A stretch of DNA of 64,000 nucleotides from Lacimicrobium alkaliphilum (GCF_001466725.1 NZ_CP013650.1:3844001-3908000); one strand, 5' to 3'; numbered from the stretch's first letter, positions 1 to 10,677 are shown. The notes: a model not told the origin generated them from the sequence alone. Program-made: numbers and translations.

Positions 1-73
1 TGCAAACCGGATTGCGGTGCTCTTTCAGATAATAGGGATAAAATTCACGAAAACTCTGAAAGTTGTGGCTCAT
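1..73 (-). CDS. DUF962 / Mpo1-like membrane protein, N-terminal fragment
   Basis: Only the first 24 codons are inside the window, reading MSHNFQSFREFYPYYLKEHR and then NPVC. This matches how I remember the start of DUF962 (YGL010w/Mpo1-like) proteins, small multi-pass membrane proteins. Yeast Mpo1 is a dioxygenase acting on 2-hydroxy fatty acids; the bacterial role is not established. The ATG lies 3 nt after the stop of the upstream sensor gene, and the purine-rich GAAGAGGG that overlaps that stop can serve as ribosome binding site. The two are therefore probably co-transcribed. The gene continues past the left edge. Confidence 0.6.
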   Translation of the reverse strand, partial: MSHNFQSFREFYPYYLKEHRNPVC

Positions 74-76
74 TCT

Positions 77-3000
77 CTAACCCTCTTCTGATAAATCTTT
101 TGCGCCCTGTAGCTGCGGTATACTGCCCCAGTCTCTGTCCAGCATAGCAGGAATTTCACTGGCCGGTTGTGGCCGTGAGAACAGGAAACCCTGTAGCAAT
201 CTGCATCCCTGCTGCCTGAAAAAGGCTACCTGTTGCGGTGTTTCAATGCCTTCCGCCACGCAGTTCATATTCAGGCTCTCTGCCATTAACAGGGTAGTTT
301 TAATGATGGCTTCATCGTTGTGATCCACGCCGATATCCCGCACAAAACTCTGATCTATTTTGATGGTCTGGATGGGAAAATCTTTAAGATACTTAAGGGA
401 CGAATACCCTGTGCCGAAGTCATCCAGAGAAAAGCGCAAACCGGCTTTATGCAGTTTTTGCATACAAGTTCTGGCCTTGTCGTAATCTTTCATCAGCACG
501 CCTTCGGTGATCTCAAACCTGATGGCGGATACCGGCAACTGAAAACAATTCAGCCTGGATATGACTTCCTCAGGCCGCAAGCCGGCCTCAAAATGTTTAG
601 CCGAGAGGTTTATCGCCAGATAAGGCTTGGTGCCGGTGGCGTGCCAGTGGGAAAGTGCCAGCATGCCTCTGTCCATAGCCTGCCAGGTCATGGGCACGAT
701 TAACCCCAATTCCTCGGCAAGGGGAATAAATTCTCCGGGAGAGATCATTTCACCATCGCAGCGCCAGCGCAGCAGCAGTTCAAAACCCACGGTCCGGCCT
801 GATTCAATGTCCACTATGGGTTGATAGTGATTTTCAAACTCACCTTTCTTGAAGGCTGCCTTAAGTCTGTTTTCCATCAACAGCCGGCTGTGAACCTGCT
901 GATTCATCTTGCTGGTGAAGTACTGATGCCGGTTGCGGCCATTGGCTTTGGCCTGATACATGGCAATGTCCGCAGATTTGAGCAAATCAGGAGGCGTTTG
1001 CGCATCATCAGGATACAAAGCGATGCCAACACTGGCCGACACGCTGACCTTGTGGTTACCTATGGTGATAGGTTGATCGATCTCTGAAATAATCTTGCGC
1101 GCCAGGGTAGCAAGGCGTGACTTGTCTTTAATATCCTCAATAACCACCACAAACTCGTCACCACCAAGCCGGCCGACCGTATCATCCAGCCGCAAACTGC
1201 CTTTTAAGCGATCGGTGATCTCAAGCAACAATCCATCACCCGCCTCATGACCTAATGAATCATTCACCTGCTTAAACTTGTCAAGATCGATAAAAAGTAC
1301 GGCCAGTTGCTGCCTGGTGCGCCTGGCATGATCAATGCCGTGCTGAATACGATCCAGCAATAAGTTGCGATTGGGCAAATTGGTCAGGCTGTCGTAGTTG
1401 GCCAGCAAACGCAGCTCTTCCTGGGCGCTTTTCTGTTCACTGATATCCGTCATTACAACGATATAGTGGCTGATCTCATTTGATGATTCCGCTGAAACTG
1501 CATTAATACTGACCATCAGATTGTGCAGCCTTTTATCCTGTCCGGTTATATCCAGCTCTCCACGCCAATGCGCACCAGCATCGAGTCCGTCCATCACCCG
1601 CCGATAAAACAGTCGCTGCTCATTACTGATAAAACTTTGTAATTGCAGACCAATATCGGTCTCCGGGTCGATACCCAGCGCTTCGCAGAACGCCTGATTA
1701 GCGGCAATAGGTAATCGCTCGTTATTAAAGATTAATACCCAATCACGGGTATGGCGGAATGCCTCACCGAATAGCCGCAACTTCTCTTCACTGACTCTGG
1801 TATGAGTCACATCAGTGCAGGTGCCGCTGATACGCAATATGCTGTCATCCTTGTCCCGCTCAACAACGCGGCCAAGATCCCGGTACCAATGCCATTGATT
1901 ATCTTCGGCGCGAAGGCGGTAACTGAGATCGAAATGATCAGCCTCTCCCTGAATAAAACGGCTCCAGGTTTGTTCGAAAGCCGGTTTGTCGTGGGGGTGC
2001 AGCAACTCAAGGTAATGTTCAATGGTGATACTGTCACAATCTGTATAACCCAGTTCCTTAAGTCTCGGCTGATACATCAGGCCGTTGTCACTTTGCCAGT
2101 CCCATACTCCACTGTTACTGCCTGAAAGCGCCAGTTGCAGTTGTTTTTCTCTGGTCTGCAGAGCCTGATGAGCGTCATATAACTCGCGGGCCTGATAGTT
2201 CTTACGTCGCCACCACCAACTTAACAGCACCAGTACTATCAGAGCATATAAGCCATAAGCCAGTGGCGATCCCCATGGCGGGTATCTTACATTGATAGTT
2301 AGTGTTGCCGCAGGTCCCTTTTCTCCGCTTTGCGGATCGATGGCCCTGACCTGAAACTGATGATTGCCGGCCCTGAGCTTAGGAATTAGCACCTCTGCAT
2401 CGCGACCCGGCGGATAATCAATATTATCTCTGCCAGTAATACTGTATTGATACAGAGTCTGCTCCAGGCGGCCATAATCAAGGGTCGAAAAGCGCACCAG
2501 CAATCCCACGTCATCATGTTCGAGGGTCAGTTCACTGCCACTGAGATTGGTCAGTGACTCGTCCATAGGAGTGGACAGCAAATCCAGCTCAGTGATCAAC
2601 ACTTCACTGGCGGTATTTTGCTTCTCCAGAAAATCCTCAGGATCAAACAGAGTAACTCCTTTCATGGAGCCGTATGCCAGGCGCCCATCTTTAAGGCGGG
2701 TATGGGCACTGGCATTAAACTCGTTTGTCACCAGTCCATCCAGATGGGTAAAATGACGGATATGCTGGGTTTTGGTGTTCAGGCGCATCAGCCCACCGTG
2801 GGAACTCATCCACAAGTAGCCTTGCTTATCCAGTTGCAGCCCGTAAACGGCGTCTGATGAAAGTTTATCCTTTTTTCTGTAAAGGTATTTTTGTTCTAAG
2901 GTTTCGGCATCCAGACCAAACAGTCCATATCCTGAATAAGCCACCCAAAGCACGCCGTATTCGTCCAGCGCAACAGACTCCGGCCCCTGGTAGGCGCTGA

Positions 3001-4639
3001 GCTGTCCTTCGTCGAGTTGGTGTAATTTTGTCAGGTCTCCCGTGTCGGTATCAAAACTCCACAAACTCCCTGTCATGGATATCAGCAATCGGTGCGGCTG
3101 CCCGGGGTAAAAACCAATAAAACCATGGGACCAGGCCGGATCCAACATACCATTGAGCGCCTCAACTCGCACCAGCTCATCTGCATCTGGCCGGTAGCGA
3201 TAAAAACCTTCGCTGGTTGCAAACCACAGATCTCCCTGCTCATCCATAGTAGTTCCCCAGGGATATTCCGGTAACTTGCCATCCAGTGGGCTCTCAACTA
3301 CAAGCCCTTTTTCAGGATCGAAGAGTCGCAATGACGAGCGGGCATTAACCCACAGCTTGCCGTCGCCGGCAGGAAATATTTCCGTAGCGCCATATTCCCA
3401 CTGCCCGGCAGGCTGCTGCTCCAGATTAAAAGGGAAGGAGAGCATTTCACGGGTTTCAGGATCATAGCGATTCAGACCATCTTCAGAGCCAATCCACAAC
3501 ATCCCTTGTTCGTCCTGGTGCAGATTCCAGATACTGTCATGATTCAACGCCTTGCCAATGCGGCTTTTCTTATGCAGATTAGTGAAACGTGCAGAATCCT
3601 CAGACCAGCGAAACACCCCATCTGATTTGGTGGCCATCCACAGATTTCCCTGCTTGTCCTTGAGAATCTGCAAAATACTGTCATCAGAGATATGGTACTG
3701 GCTGTCACTGAGTCGCAGCACATAATGCAAATTCTGATCGGCGTCCAGGCGATACAACCCCTGGTCAGTCCCCAGTAGCAGATCATCACCATCAGGCAGA
3801 ATATGCCAGATATTAAGCCCGTCAATAATCAGCTCAGCCACGGGTTCGTTATCACCTTTTAACAATGCGTCAACCTGATGGCGCTGAAAGCGAAATAGCC
3901 CAGCCACCGTCCCAACCCATAGCTGGCCCTGTTTATCCAAATGCAGTTGTTTCACATTGCGGCTGTGCTGACCAAGCTTTTGATTAGCCATATGAAGATC
4001 GCGTACTTCTCCGGTTTTAATTTCCATCAGCCTCGGGCCGGCAGAAGTACCAATAATCAGATGCCCATCAACATACAACATCGCCCTTATCGCTTCATGA
4101 GCAGCCTTCTCCTCTTCGGTCAATGAAAAACGAACCGCAGATTCACCGCTACTGGTATCGAAATACAGTACATCCTCAAGTAACCCCAGCCATAAGTTGC
4201 CCTTCTCATCTTCGATGATCACGTCCACTTCCTGCGGCAAATCGGGCTCACTATCAAAATAGTGCACCATAATCCGTTCCGGGCTGCCCTTATCCGGATC
4301 CAGTCTGTAAAGGCCGTGGCTTTCAGTACCAATAAGCAGATCACCACGGCTGTCCTGGTAGAGGCTGTAGACGATCTTGTCGGCAAGCTGGCGGGTCTCG
4401 CCCTGATAGTTAAGTACCCGATAACCGTCGTAACGGCTGATACCGTCCTCTGTGGCAAGCCAGAGGAAACCCTGCTTGTCCTGCAGCAGACTGTTCACTG
4501 TACCCTGAGTCAACCCTTCCTCTGTGGCGACACGATGCAGTTTAGGATGTCCCACCTCGGGCAACGACTCAGATTTCAACGGCATCGAGAGCAACAGGCT
4601 GACGGAGAAGAGCAGGATTTTAACTGGAAAGGTCAACAC
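77..4639 (-). CDS. Membrane-anchored two-component-propeller / PAS / GGDEF / EAL signalling protein
   Basis: A 1520-residue hybrid sensor for c-di-GMP turnover. An N-terminal signal peptide (about residues 1-24) is followed by a long periplasmic region of repeated two-component-regulator propeller units (motifs such as GFLWLATEDGISRYDG and QLWVGTVAGLFRF, about 35-700), a Y_Y_Y domain (about 715-785) and one membrane helix (about 790-812). The cytoplasm holds two PAS-like domains (about 835-1075), GGDEF (RLGGDEF near 1160, with an RxxD inhibitory-site motif, RLDD, five residues upstream) and EAL (ELL near 1286, with NLS, FEITEG, DDFGTG, KIDQSF, AEGIET and QGFLFSRP all present). Both catalytic domains look intact, so it could make and break c-di-GMP in response to a periplasmic ligand. 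The start is a GTG with a weak ribosome site. The ligand is unknown. Confidence 0.9.
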   Translation of the reverse strand: MLTFPVKILLFSVSLLLSMPLKSESLPEVGHPKLHRVATEEGLTQGTVNSLLQDKQGFLWLATEDGISRYDGYRVLNYQGETRQLADKIVYSLYQDSRGDLLIGTESHGLYRLDPDKGSPERIMVHYFDSEPDLPQEVDVIIEDEKGNLWLGLLEDVLYFDTSSGESAVRFSLTEEEKAAHEAIRAMLYVDGHLIIGTSAGPRLMEIKTGEVRDLHMANQKLGQHSRNVKQLHLDKQGQLWVGTVAGLFRFQRHQVDALLKGDNEPVAELIIDGLNIWHILPDGDDLLLGTDQGLYRLDADQNLHYVLRLSDSQYHISDDSILQILKDKQGNLWMATKSDGVFRWSEDSARFTNLHKKSRIGKALNHDSIWNLHQDEQGMLWIGSEDGLNRYDPETREMLSFPFNLEQQPAGQWEYGATEIFPAGDGKLWVNARSSLRLFDPEKGLVVESPLDGKLPEYPWGTTMDEQGDLWFATSEGFYRYRPDADELVRVEALNGMLDPAWSHGFIGFYPGQPHRLLISMTGSLWSFDTDTGDLTKLHQLDEGQLSAYQGPESVALDEYGVLWVAYSGYGLFGLDAETLEQKYLYRKKDKLSSDAVYGLQLDKQGYLWMSSHGGLMRLNTKTQHIRHFTHLDGLVTNEFNASAHTRLKDGRLAYGSMKGVTLFDPEDFLEKQNTASEVLITELDLLSTPMDESLTNLSGSELTLEHDDVGLLVRFSTLDYGRLEQTLYQYSITGRDNIDYPPGRDAEVLIPKLRAGNHQFQVRAIDPQSGEKGPAATLTINVRYPPWGSPLAYGLYALIVLVLLSWWWRRKNYQARELYDAHQALQTREKQLQLALSGSNSGVWDWQSDNGLMYQPRLKELGYTDCDSITIEHYLELLHPHDKPAFEQTWSRFIQGEADHFDLSYRLRAEDNQWHWYRDLGRVVERDKDDSILRISGTCTDVTHTRVSEEKLRLFGEAFRHTRDWVLIFNNERLPIAANQAFCEALGIDPETDIGLQLQSFISNEQRLFYRRVMDGLDAGAHWRGELDITGQDKRLHNLMVSINAVSAESSNEISHYIVVMTDISEQKSAQEELRLLANYDSLTNLPNRNLLLDRIQHGIDHARRTRQQLAVLFIDLDKFKQVNDSLGHEAGDGLLLEITDRLKGSLRLDDTVGRLGGDEFVVVIEDIKDKSRLATLARKIISEIDQPITIGNHKVSVSASVGIALYPDDAQTPPDLLKSADIAMYQAKANGRNRHQYFTSKMNQQVHSRLLMENRLKAAFKKGEFENHYQPIVDIESGRTVGFELLLRWRCDGEMISPGEFIPLAEELGLIVPMTWQAMDRGMLALSHWHATGTKPYLAINLSAKHFEAGLRPEEVISRLNCFQLPVSAIRFEITEGVLMKDYDKARTCMQKLHKAGLRFSLDDFGTGYSSLKYLKDFPIQTIKIDQSFVRDIGVDHNDEAIIKTTLLMAESLNMNCVAEGIETPQQVAFFRQQGCRLLQGFLFSRPQPASEIPAMLDRDWGSIPQLQGAKDLSEEG

Positions 4640-4816
4640 GGCGACGACAACACCTCTGCGCCGGACTGGCGAGCTTTTGAATAATTGCCAGAGTTTAACA
4701 CCCTTACATTATGTAACAAATCATTCACGTTGAAAATTTAACCGGTATCCTGAGCAGGAAGAACAGAGCCGCCTGATGCCAACTTTGAGTCAAACGTCGC
4801 TGATAAGACCAGTATT

Positions 4817-4847
4817 TTGCTGAGAATTCTGCATTAATCTCTATAAT
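4817..4847 (+). promoter_or_regulatory. Candidate promoter for aroQ-accB-accC
   Basis: The 321-base gap 4640-4960 separates the divergent sensor gene and aroQ. It contains a perfect TATAAT at 4842-4847 about 114 nt before aroQ. The best upstream box is TTGCTG at 4817-4822, but the spacing is 19 nt, longer than ideal. No other structure was seen in this gap. The assignment rests only on the box match. Confidence 0.3.
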
Positions 4848-4960
4848 GGCTAATTAGCATAAGATGCTGATGATTTTTTATTCAGTTGCTGGATAATTTA
4901 TTCGCAATCTGATTAAAAATAGTCAAACATAGACTTTTAACAACAATTGGGCGCATTTTC

Positions 4961-5401
4961 GTGAATTTTTTATTATTGAATGGTCCCAACCTCAACCTGC
5001 TCGGCAAGCGGGAGCCGCATATCTATGGCAGTCAGGGGCTGGAAGATATCGTTCAGATACTGACAAAACAGGCCAGAAAAGCCGGCATTAAGCTTGAGCA
5101 TATACAGTCTAATGCCGAGCATGAACTGATCGATGCCATTCATAGAGCCATGGAAAATTGCGATTTTATTATTATTAATCCCGGGGCCTTCACTCATACC
5201 AGTGTCGCGTTGCGGGATGCTTTGTTGGGCGCAGATCTGCCTTTTATTGAAGTACATCTGTCCAACGTGCACGCCAGAGAGGCATTCCGACAACATTCTT
5301 ACTTAAGTGATATCGCCAAAGGCGTTATATGCGGCTTAGGTGCTCAGGGTTACGAATTTGCTTTACAGGCAGCCATCAGATACTGCCAAAACGACAGTTA
5401 A
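4961..5401 (+). CDS. aroQ: 3-dehydroquinate dehydratase, type II
   Basis: Shikimate-pathway enzyme converting 3-dehydroquinate to 3-dehydroshikimate in the cytoplasm. The 146-residue length is right for the type II dodecameric family. Visible landmarks are the N-terminal [20 protein letters not shown] with the catalytic-loop Arg and Tyr, the [17 protein letters not shown] segment and the [17 protein letters not shown] segment with the catalytic His. The start is a GTG: an in-frame TTG further upstream runs into a stop. It is followed 22 nt later by accB and then accC, the arrangement common in gammaproteobacteria, so the three probably form one transcript. Confidence 0.97.
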   Translation: MNFLLLNGPNLNLLGKREPHIYGSQGLEDIVQILTKQARKAGIKLEHIQSNAEHELIDAIHRAMENCDFIIINPGAFTHTSVALRDALLGADLPFIEVHLSNVHAREAFRQHSYLSDIAKGVICGLGAQGYEFALQAAIRYCQNDS

Positions 5402-5423
5402 TTAAAACAAGAGAGATTGAACC

Positions 5424-5879
5424 ATGGATATTCGAAAAATAAAGAAGCTGATTGAGTTGGTGGAAGAGTCCGGCGTAGCAGAGCTGGAAATCACCGAAGG
5501 TGAAGAGTCAGTGCGTATTCACAGAGGCAGCTCTGCACCTGCCGTTCATTATGCTCAGCCTTATCCGGCGCAAGCTCCGGCTCATCCTGCAGCTCCAGCG
5601 GCGCCTGCGCCAGTCGCAGAACCTGCTGCACCAGAAGAGCCCGCAGGGCATGTCGTTCGCTCTCCCATGGTAGGCACCTTTTACCGCGCCTCCTCCCCTG
5701 GCTCCAAGAACTTTGTTGAAGTGGGCTCCAGCGTTAAGGTTGGCGATACCCTGTGTATTGTCGAAGCCATGAAAATGATGAATCAGATCGAGGCCGATAA
5801 AGCCGGTGTAGTCAAACAAATCCTAGTGGAAAATCAGGAACCGGTTGAATTTGATCAGCCCCTGTTCGTAATCGAATAA
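5424..5879 (+). CDS. accB: Biotin carboxyl carrier protein of acetyl-CoA carboxylase
   Basis: Carries the biotin that AccC carboxylates and that the carboxyltransferase uses to make malonyl-CoA for fatty acid synthesis. The 151 residues show the usual parts: an N-terminal dimerisation segment ([17 protein letters not shown]), a flexible Ala/Pro-rich linker (about residues 37-75), then the biotinyl domain with the EAMKMMN motif whose first Lys is biotinylated, and the protruding-thumb region just before it. A good ribosome site (AAGAGAG) precedes the ATG. It ends 14 nt before the preferred accC start. Confidence 0.97.
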   Translation: MDIRKIKKLIELVEESGVAELEITEGEESVRIHRGSSAPAVHYAQPYPAQAPAHPAAPAAPAPVAEPAAPEEPAGHVVRSPMVGTFYRASSPGSKNFVEVGSSVKVGDTLCIVEAMKMMNQIEADKAGVVKQILVENQEPVEFDQPLFVIE

Positions 5880-5893
5880 GCAGGCGAATGGAT

Positions 5894-7243
5894 ATGTTGG
5901 ATAAAGTACTGATAGCCAACCGTGGCGAAATAGCGCTACGGGTATTGCGCGCCTGCAAGGAGCTGGGGATTAAAACGGTGGCGGTACACTCTACCGTTGA
6001 TCGTAATCTCAAGCATGTCCTGCTGGCCGATGAATCCATCTGTATAGGAGGCCCCTCCGCAACTCAGAGCTACCTGAACATACCGGCCATCATCGCCGCC
6101 GCTGAGGTCAGCAACGCCATTGCCATTCATCCCGGTTACGGCTTCTTATCGGAAAATGCAGACTTTGCCGAACAGGTAGAGAAAAGTGGCTTTGTGTTTG
6201 TTGGCCCTAAAGCCGAAACCATCCGTCTGATGGGGGATAAGGTTTCTGCAATCAATGCCATGAAGAAGGCCGGAGTACCCTGCGTTCCAGGTTCTGACGG
6301 GCCGGTGGCAGATGATGAAGCAAAAAACAAAGCTATTGCTAAACGTATCGGTTATCCGATTATCGTTAAAGCCGCAGGTGGCGGTGGTGGCCGCGGCATG
6401 CGTGTGGTACGCAGTGAAGGGGAATTACAGCAGGCCATCGCCATGACCAAAAACGAGGCCGGCGCGGCATTCGGTAATGACATGGTGTATATGGAAAAAT
6501 TCCTCGAAAATCCACGTCATGTGGAAATCCAGGTGCTGGCCGATGGCCAGGGTAACGCCATTCACCTGGCTGAGCGTGACTGCTCCATGCAGCGTCGTCA
6601 TCAGAAAGTGGTGGAAGAAGCCCCCGCACCAGGTATCAGCGCCGAAATGCGCGAGAAGATCGGCGATCGCTGTCGCCGCGCCTGTATCGAGATTGGCTAC
6701 CGCGGCGCCGGTACCTTTGAATTCCTGTATGAAAACGGCGAGTTCTATTTTATTGAAATGAACACCCGTATTCAGGTTGAGCACCCGGTATCAGAAATGA
6801 TTACCGGTGTGGATCTGATCAAAGAACAATTGCGCATCGCCGCCGGTCAGCCTCTGGCTATTGAACAATCACAAGTTCAGGTGCGTGGTCATGCCATTGA
6901 GTGTCGTATTAATGCCGAGGATCCTGAGCGTTTCCTGCCATCTCCGGGCAAGATTGAAATGTTCCACCCCCCCGGGGGACTGGGTGTACGCTGGGACTCC
7001 CATATCTATGCTGGCTATACGGTTCCGGCCAACTATGACTCCATGATTGGCAAGCTGATCACCTACGGTGAGAGCCGGGACGTGGCCATTGCCAGAATGC
7101 GCCATGCCCTCAATGAGCTGGTCATCGAAGGCATCAAAACCAATATACCGCTGCAAAAGCGTATTATGGCTGATGAAAACTTCGGTAATGGAGGCACAAA
7201 TATCCATTATCTGGAGAAAAAGCTGGGTATTCAGAAAGACTGA
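5894..7243 (+). CDS. accC: Biotin carboxylase subunit of acetyl-CoA carboxylase
   Basis: ATP-dependent carboxylation of the biotin on AccB. The protein aligns by eye with E. coli AccC over its whole length: [20 protein letters not shown], the ATP-grasp glycine loop [65 protein letters not shown] and the C-terminal [13 protein letters not shown]. An ATG six bases upstream (5888) is also in frame. I prefer 5894 because it matches the E. coli start and leaves AGGCGA at a normal spacing of 8 nt. A strong terminator follows. Confidence 0.97.
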   Translation: MLDKVLIANRGEIALRVLRACKELGIKTVAVHSTVDRNLKHVLLADESICIGGPSATQSYLNIPAIIAAAEVSNAIAIHPGYGFLSENADFAEQVEKSGFVFVGPKAETIRLMGDKVSAINAMKKAGVPCVPGSDGPVADDEAKNKAIAKRIGYPIIVKAAGGGGGRGMRVVRSEGELQQAIAMTKNEAGAAFGNDMVYMEKFLENPRHVEIQVLADGQGNAIHLAERDCSMQRRHQKVVEEAPAPGISAEMREKIGDRCRRACIEIGYRGAGTFEFLYENGEFYFIEMNTRIQVEHPVSEMITGVDLIKEQLRIAAGQPLAIEQSQVQVRGHAIECRINAEDPERFLPSPGKIEMFHPPGGLGVRWDSHIYAGYTVPANYDSMIGKLITYGESRDVAIARMRHALNELVIEGIKTNIPLQKRIMADENFGNGGTNIHYLEKKLGIQKD

Positions 7244-7267
7244 TCCAGCCGACTCGCAGACCAGAAA

Positions 7268-7298
7268 AGGCCGGAGAGCTATGCTTTCCGGCTTTTTT
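7268..7298. terminator. Rho-independent terminator, probably bidirectional
   Basis: A 10-bp stem (GCCGGAGAGC paired with GCTTTCCGGC, one G-T pair) closes a TAT loop and is followed by six T on the plus strand. On the minus strand the A run before the stem supplies the U tract. It lies between accC and the convergent solute-binding gene, so it can end both transcripts. Confidence 0.9.
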
Positions 7299-7305
7299 GT
7301 AGCAG

Positions 7306-8043
7306 TTATTGGAGGGCTATAAACTGATACTTTTTCAGTAATTCTGCATGGGCCTCAGATTGCATAAAGGCCTCCAGCGTCCGGTTAAAAAGCGGGATCA
7401 GGCGACGATCATTAAATCCCAGCCGGTAATCACTGGCGGCGAAGACTCTGTGAATATCCACCAGTGAGAGTGGATCTTCCACCAGCGATGAGGCCAGATA
7501 ACGGAATATATTGACATCCATCACTGCAACATCAGTGCGGTTGTCCAGCAGCATCCTGACCTGACTCAGTTGCTCAGGCAGTTCAACATAGCTTCCGCTA
7601 TGACTGGCCGCAGCAGCAAATTCCTCTCCTAATAGCAACGATGCATTCTGAAAGGCGACGATACTGTGACCACGAAGGCCGGAGACATCTTTAATCTCCA
7701 GACTATTGCTTTTAAGACTGATTGCCACGTTCTGATAATGGATATACACATCACTGAGTTGCTCCGGTGGTATGGCCAGACGTTCATTCATGGTCAGCGC
7801 CAAATCCACATGCCCTCTTAGCAACAGATCGGCTGAACGGCCAAAAGGCACATAAACCGGATCCAGTTGATGTCCCATTCGCCTTAGCACCTGACGAACC
7901 AGTTCGAGTTCATAGCCGGCATTTTCCGAAGCCATAATATAGGGAGGTTTATTCCAGCCCACTGCCAGCACCAGAGATTTTCCCTGTGCCGCAAAGGCAG
8001 AAAAGGTCAACACAAAACAAATAACAACACTCACCCTGAACAA
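7306..8043 (-). CDS. Periplasmic substrate-binding protein, family 3 type
   Basis: A secreted protein of about 245 residues resembling amino-acid-type (SBP_bac_3) binding proteins: LVLAVGWNKPPYIMASENAGYELELVRQVL, then DVSGLRGHSIVAFQNAS, and a second-lobe segment with DVAVMDVNIFRYL. There is no ABC permease or ATPase next to it, so it may be an orphan sensor or binding protein. The reading frame is open back to a GTG at 8127, but that leaves an unlikely leader of 28 residues. I chose the TTG at 8043 because GGGAG sits 9 nt upstream and it places the hydrophobic signal peptide (FRVSVVICFVLTFSAFAAQG) at the N-terminus. A GTG at 8034 is another option. Confidence 0.75.
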   Translation of the reverse strand: MFRVSVVICFVLTFSAFAAQGKSLVLAVGWNKPPYIMASENAGYELELVRQVLRRMGHQLDPVYVPFGRSADLLLRGHVDLALTMNERLAIPPEQLSDVYIHYQNVAISLKSNSLEIKDVSGLRGHSIVAFQNASLLLGEEFAAAASHSGSYVELPEQLSQVRMLLDNRTDVAVMDVNIFRYLASSLVEDPLSLVDIHRVFAASDYRLGFNDRRLIPLFNRTLEAFMQSEAHAELLKKYQFIALQ

Positions 8044-8182
8044 CGCATTAAACTCCCAAAGTAATTGGTACTTCCGCCAACACCGCAGTGTAGCGGACAG
8101 GTGGAAAAAGTAGCTAACCTTTATCACGCAATATCGTCTGAACCCATTAACAGGGTATAATTAAAGTTTTACGGAGAAAACC

Positions 8183-9058
8183 ATGGCCTGGATCCAACTG
8201 CGCATCAACACTCATGCCGAGGAAGCCGAACCCCTCGGAGAGCAGCTCAGTGAACTGGGCGCACAGGCGGTCACCTTTGTAGACGCCAAAGATACGCCCT
8301 GGTATGAACCCAAGCCCGGCGAAGTACAGTTATGGCCTGATACTCAGGTTGTGGGGCTGTTTGATGCCAGTGAAGACATGCCGCCGATAGTCCGGCGGAT
8401 TAAGGCCAGAGTGCCAGAAAACACCCTGATAAAACTGGATCCACTGGAAGACAAGGACTGGGAGCGTGAATGGATGGACAACTTTCATCCGGTGAGATTC
8501 GGCAAACGCCTATGGATATGCCCGAGCTGGCGCGACGTACCCGAGCCTGATGCAGTCAATGTAATGCTCGATCCGGGGCTGGCCTTTGGTACCGGTACTC
8601 ACCCCACCACCGCCTTATGTCTGCGCTGGCTGGATGGCCTGGATTTGACAAACTGCACGGTGGTCGACTTTGGCTGCGGCTCCGGCATTCTGGGCATTGC
8701 AGCTCTCAAGCTGGGTGCGGCGCGGGTCATTGGTATCGATATTGATCCACAGGCCATTCAGGCCAGTGAAGAAAATGCTCGTCGCAATAATGTGGCGGAG
8801 CAGATTGAACTCTATCTGCCAAAGCAGCAACCAGAACTGCAGGCAGATATTGTGGTGGCCAATATTCTCGCCGGCCCCTTAAGGGATCTGCGTCAGGTCA
8901 TCACTGATTATTGTCGCCAGGACACCCTGCTGGCGCTGTCTGGTATCCTCAAAGAGCAGGCCGAAGACATCCATCAACTCTACAGTCAGGATTTTGATAT
9001 GGATGCCATTGCCATTGAAGGGGACTGGGCCAGAGTCAGTGGCAGACGTAAAGCCTGA
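8183..9058 (+). CDS. prmA: Ribosomal protein L11 methyltransferase
   Basis: SAM-dependent methyltransferase that trimethylates ribosomal protein L11. At 291 residues it has the family length. The N-terminal substrate-recognition half carries [15 protein letters not shown]. The catalytic half shows [15 protein letters not shown], motif [28 protein letters not shown] and motif [17 protein letters not shown] ribosome site lies before the ATG. It sits upstream of dusB-fis, a common gammaproteobacterial order, but the 200-nt gap with its own promoter suggests separate transcription. Confidence 0.97.
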   Translation: MAWIQLRINTHAEEAEPLGEQLSELGAQAVTFVDAKDTPWYEPKPGEVQLWPDTQVVGLFDASEDMPPIVRRIKARVPENTLIKLDPLEDKDWEREWMDNFHPVRFGKRLWICPSWRDVPEPDAVNVMLDPGLAFGTGTHPTTALCLRWLDGLDLTNCTVVDFGCGSGILGIAALKLGAARVIGIDIDPQAIQASEENARRNNVAEQIELYLPKQQPELQADIVVANILAGPLRDLRQVITDYCRQDTLLALSGILKEQAEDIHQLYSQDFDMDAIAIEGDWARVSGRRKA

Positions 9059-9188
9059 CATTGGTCCTGAATGTCACGCTTCATTAACATCCAGACCGCA
9101 ATATCACTGAGCTGGCTCCATTGATGGCCCTTCGCCGGTGTCAAGAGCAAAATGGCAAAAAAACTGACATTTTGTTTAATTTATAGCC

Positions 9189-9217
9189 TTTTCAACACTG
9201 AAAAAAAACCGTAAACT
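9189..9217 (+). promoter_or_regulatory. Candidate dusB-fis promoter with GC-rich discriminator
   Basis: TTTTCA at 9189-9194 and TAAACT at 9212-9217 are 17 nt apart and are followed at once by TAGCGCCC. A GC-rich discriminator right after the -10 box is the mark of stringently controlled promoters, and the fis promoter in enteric bacteria is such a promoter. This is a match by eye only. Confidence 0.4.
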
Positions 9218-9262
9218 TAGCGCCCTTTTGAACGAGCTGGATGATTTTTGCACAACCGCGTG

Positions 9263-10267
9263 ATGCAGATTGGTCCTTATAAACTGGAAAATAATCTGAT
9301 TCTGGCGCCTATGGCAGGAGTCACAGATCGTCCATTCAGGCAACTATGTAAATCCATGGGTGCCGGACTGGTGGTATCTGAAATGCTTTCTTCCAATCCG
9401 GCTGTCTGGAATTCTGAAAAATCCAGACAGCGTATGGATCATCAGGGAGAAAGCGGTATCCGTTCGGTTCAAATCGCGGGCTCAGAGCCAGAGCTAATGG
9501 CTCAGGCTGCAATCCATAATGTAAAAAACGGTGCACAGGTCATCGATATCAATATGGGTTGCCCGGCCAAAAAGGTGAACAAGAAACTGGCAGGTTCAGC
9601 CTTGTTGCGTCAGCCGCAGTTGGTAGAACAGATTGTTCAGGCGGTAGTGGCTGCGGTCGATGTGCCCGTCACCCTGAAAATCCGTACCGGCTGGGATCCT
9701 GAGCACAGAAATGGTGTTGAGATCGCCCGTATTGCCGAGGCTAACGGTATACAGTCCCTGGCCGTTCACGGCAGAACCCGGGCCTGTATGTACAAGGGTG
9801 AAGCGGAGTACGACACCATCAGGGCAATCAAACAGGTTGTAAACATTCCTGTGGTTGCCAATGGTGACATTCGCTCACCGCATAAAGCCCGACAGGTGCT
9901 TGAGCACACCGGTGCCGATGCCATTATGGTGGGGCGCGGTGCACAGGGACGACCCTGGATATTCCGCGAGATAGCGCACTATCTGAAAACGGGCGAATTG
10001 CTTCCAGCGCCGACACTGACTGAGATCCGGCAGATTATGCTGGAACACATCAGTAATGTTCATCAGTTTTATGGTGAATTTTTGGGAGCCAGAATTGCCC
10101 GCAAACATGTGGGCTGGTACCTGGCGGAGCACGACAAAGAGCGTCAGTTCCGTTTCGCGTTCAATGCCATCGAGATTGCTGCAGAGCAAATCGATGCTTT
10201 GAACCTGTATTTTGATGCGTTAACTGAGTCGGCAGTCAATGCCGGGGCAGTTGCCAATTATCACTAA
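9263..10267 (+). CDS. dusB: tRNA-dihydrouridine synthase B
   Basis: FMN-dependent reduction of uridine to dihydrouridine in the D-loop of tRNA. It matches E. coli DusB throughout: [15 protein letters not shown], the [20 protein letters not shown] segment with the catalytic Cys, [45 protein letters not shown] and [18 protein letters not shown]. The reading frame extends to a TTG at 9248 and a GTG at 9260, but ATG 9263 gives [13 protein letters not shown], equivalent to the E. coli start. It is followed by fis 20 nt later, the classical dusB-fis operon. Confidence 0.96.
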   Translation: MQIGPYKLENNLILAPMAGVTDRPFRQLCKSMGAGLVVSEMLSSNPAVWNSEKSRQRMDHQGESGIRSVQIAGSEPELMAQAAIHNVKNGAQVIDINMGCPAKKVNKKLAGSALLRQPQLVEQIVQAVVAAVDVPVTLKIRTGWDPEHRNGVEIARIAEANGIQSLAVHGRTRACMYKGEAEYDTIRAIKQVVNIPVVANGDIRSPHKARQVLEHTGADAIMVGRGAQGRPWIFREIAHYLKTGELLPAPTLTEIRQIMLEHISNVHQFYGEFLGARIARKHVGWYLAEHDKERQFRFAFNAIEIAAEQIDALNLYFDALTESAVNAGAVANYH

Positions 10268-10287
10268 CCAAAGAGCAAGACAGTATT

Positions 10288-10581
10288 ATGTTTGATCAAA
10301 ACGTGACTTCTCCTTTCACCACGACTGTAACTACCCCCTCTCAGACTCAGGCTCAGAAGCCACTGCGCGACTCCGTCAAGCAGGCAGTTAACAAATACCT
10401 CAAGCAACTGGACAACACCAATATCGAAAACCTGTATGACCTGGTGTTGGCAGAAGTGGAAGCGCCACTGCTGGAGGAAATCATGACCTTTACCCGCGGT
10501 AACCAGACCCGGGCAGCCATCATGATGGGTATCAACCGCGGTACGCTGCGCAAAAAACTCAAGCAGTACGGAATGAACTAA
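10288..10581 (+). CDS. fis: DNA-binding protein Fis
   Basis: Nucleoid protein and growth-phase regulator that bends DNA as a homodimer. The 97 residues match the 98-residue E. coli Fis. The flexible N-terminal arm (about residues 1-25) precedes the core [20 protein letters not shown], and the C-terminal helix-turn-helix reads [20 protein letters not shown] and then KKLKQYGMN. It is the second gene of the dusB-fis operon and is followed directly by a terminator. Confidence 0.98.
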   Translation: MFDQNVTSPFTTTVTTPSQTQAQKPLRDSVKQAVNKYLKQLDNTNIENLYDLVLAEVEAPLLEEIMTFTRGNQTRAAIMMGINRGTLRKKLKQYGMN

Positions 10582-10599
10582 GGCGTTTATCGCCATCTT

Positions 10600-10627
10600 A
10601 AAAAGAGCACCAGTTGGTGCTCTTTTT
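10600..10627 (+). terminator. Rho-independent terminator after fis
   Basis: AAAAAGAGCACCA and TGGTGCTCTTTTT form a perfect 13-bp inverted repeat around a two-base loop, ending in five T. It separates the dusB-fis operon from purH. Confidence 0.93.
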
Positions 10628-10677
10628 ACTTCAGATTCAATATCCAGACTTCATCGCTTTTTCAAGAGGATACCTTG

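Noticed and set aside
320..1087. Three plus-strand open frames inside the GGDEF/EAL gene
   Set aside because: Antisense shadows of a well-supported 1520-residue protein.
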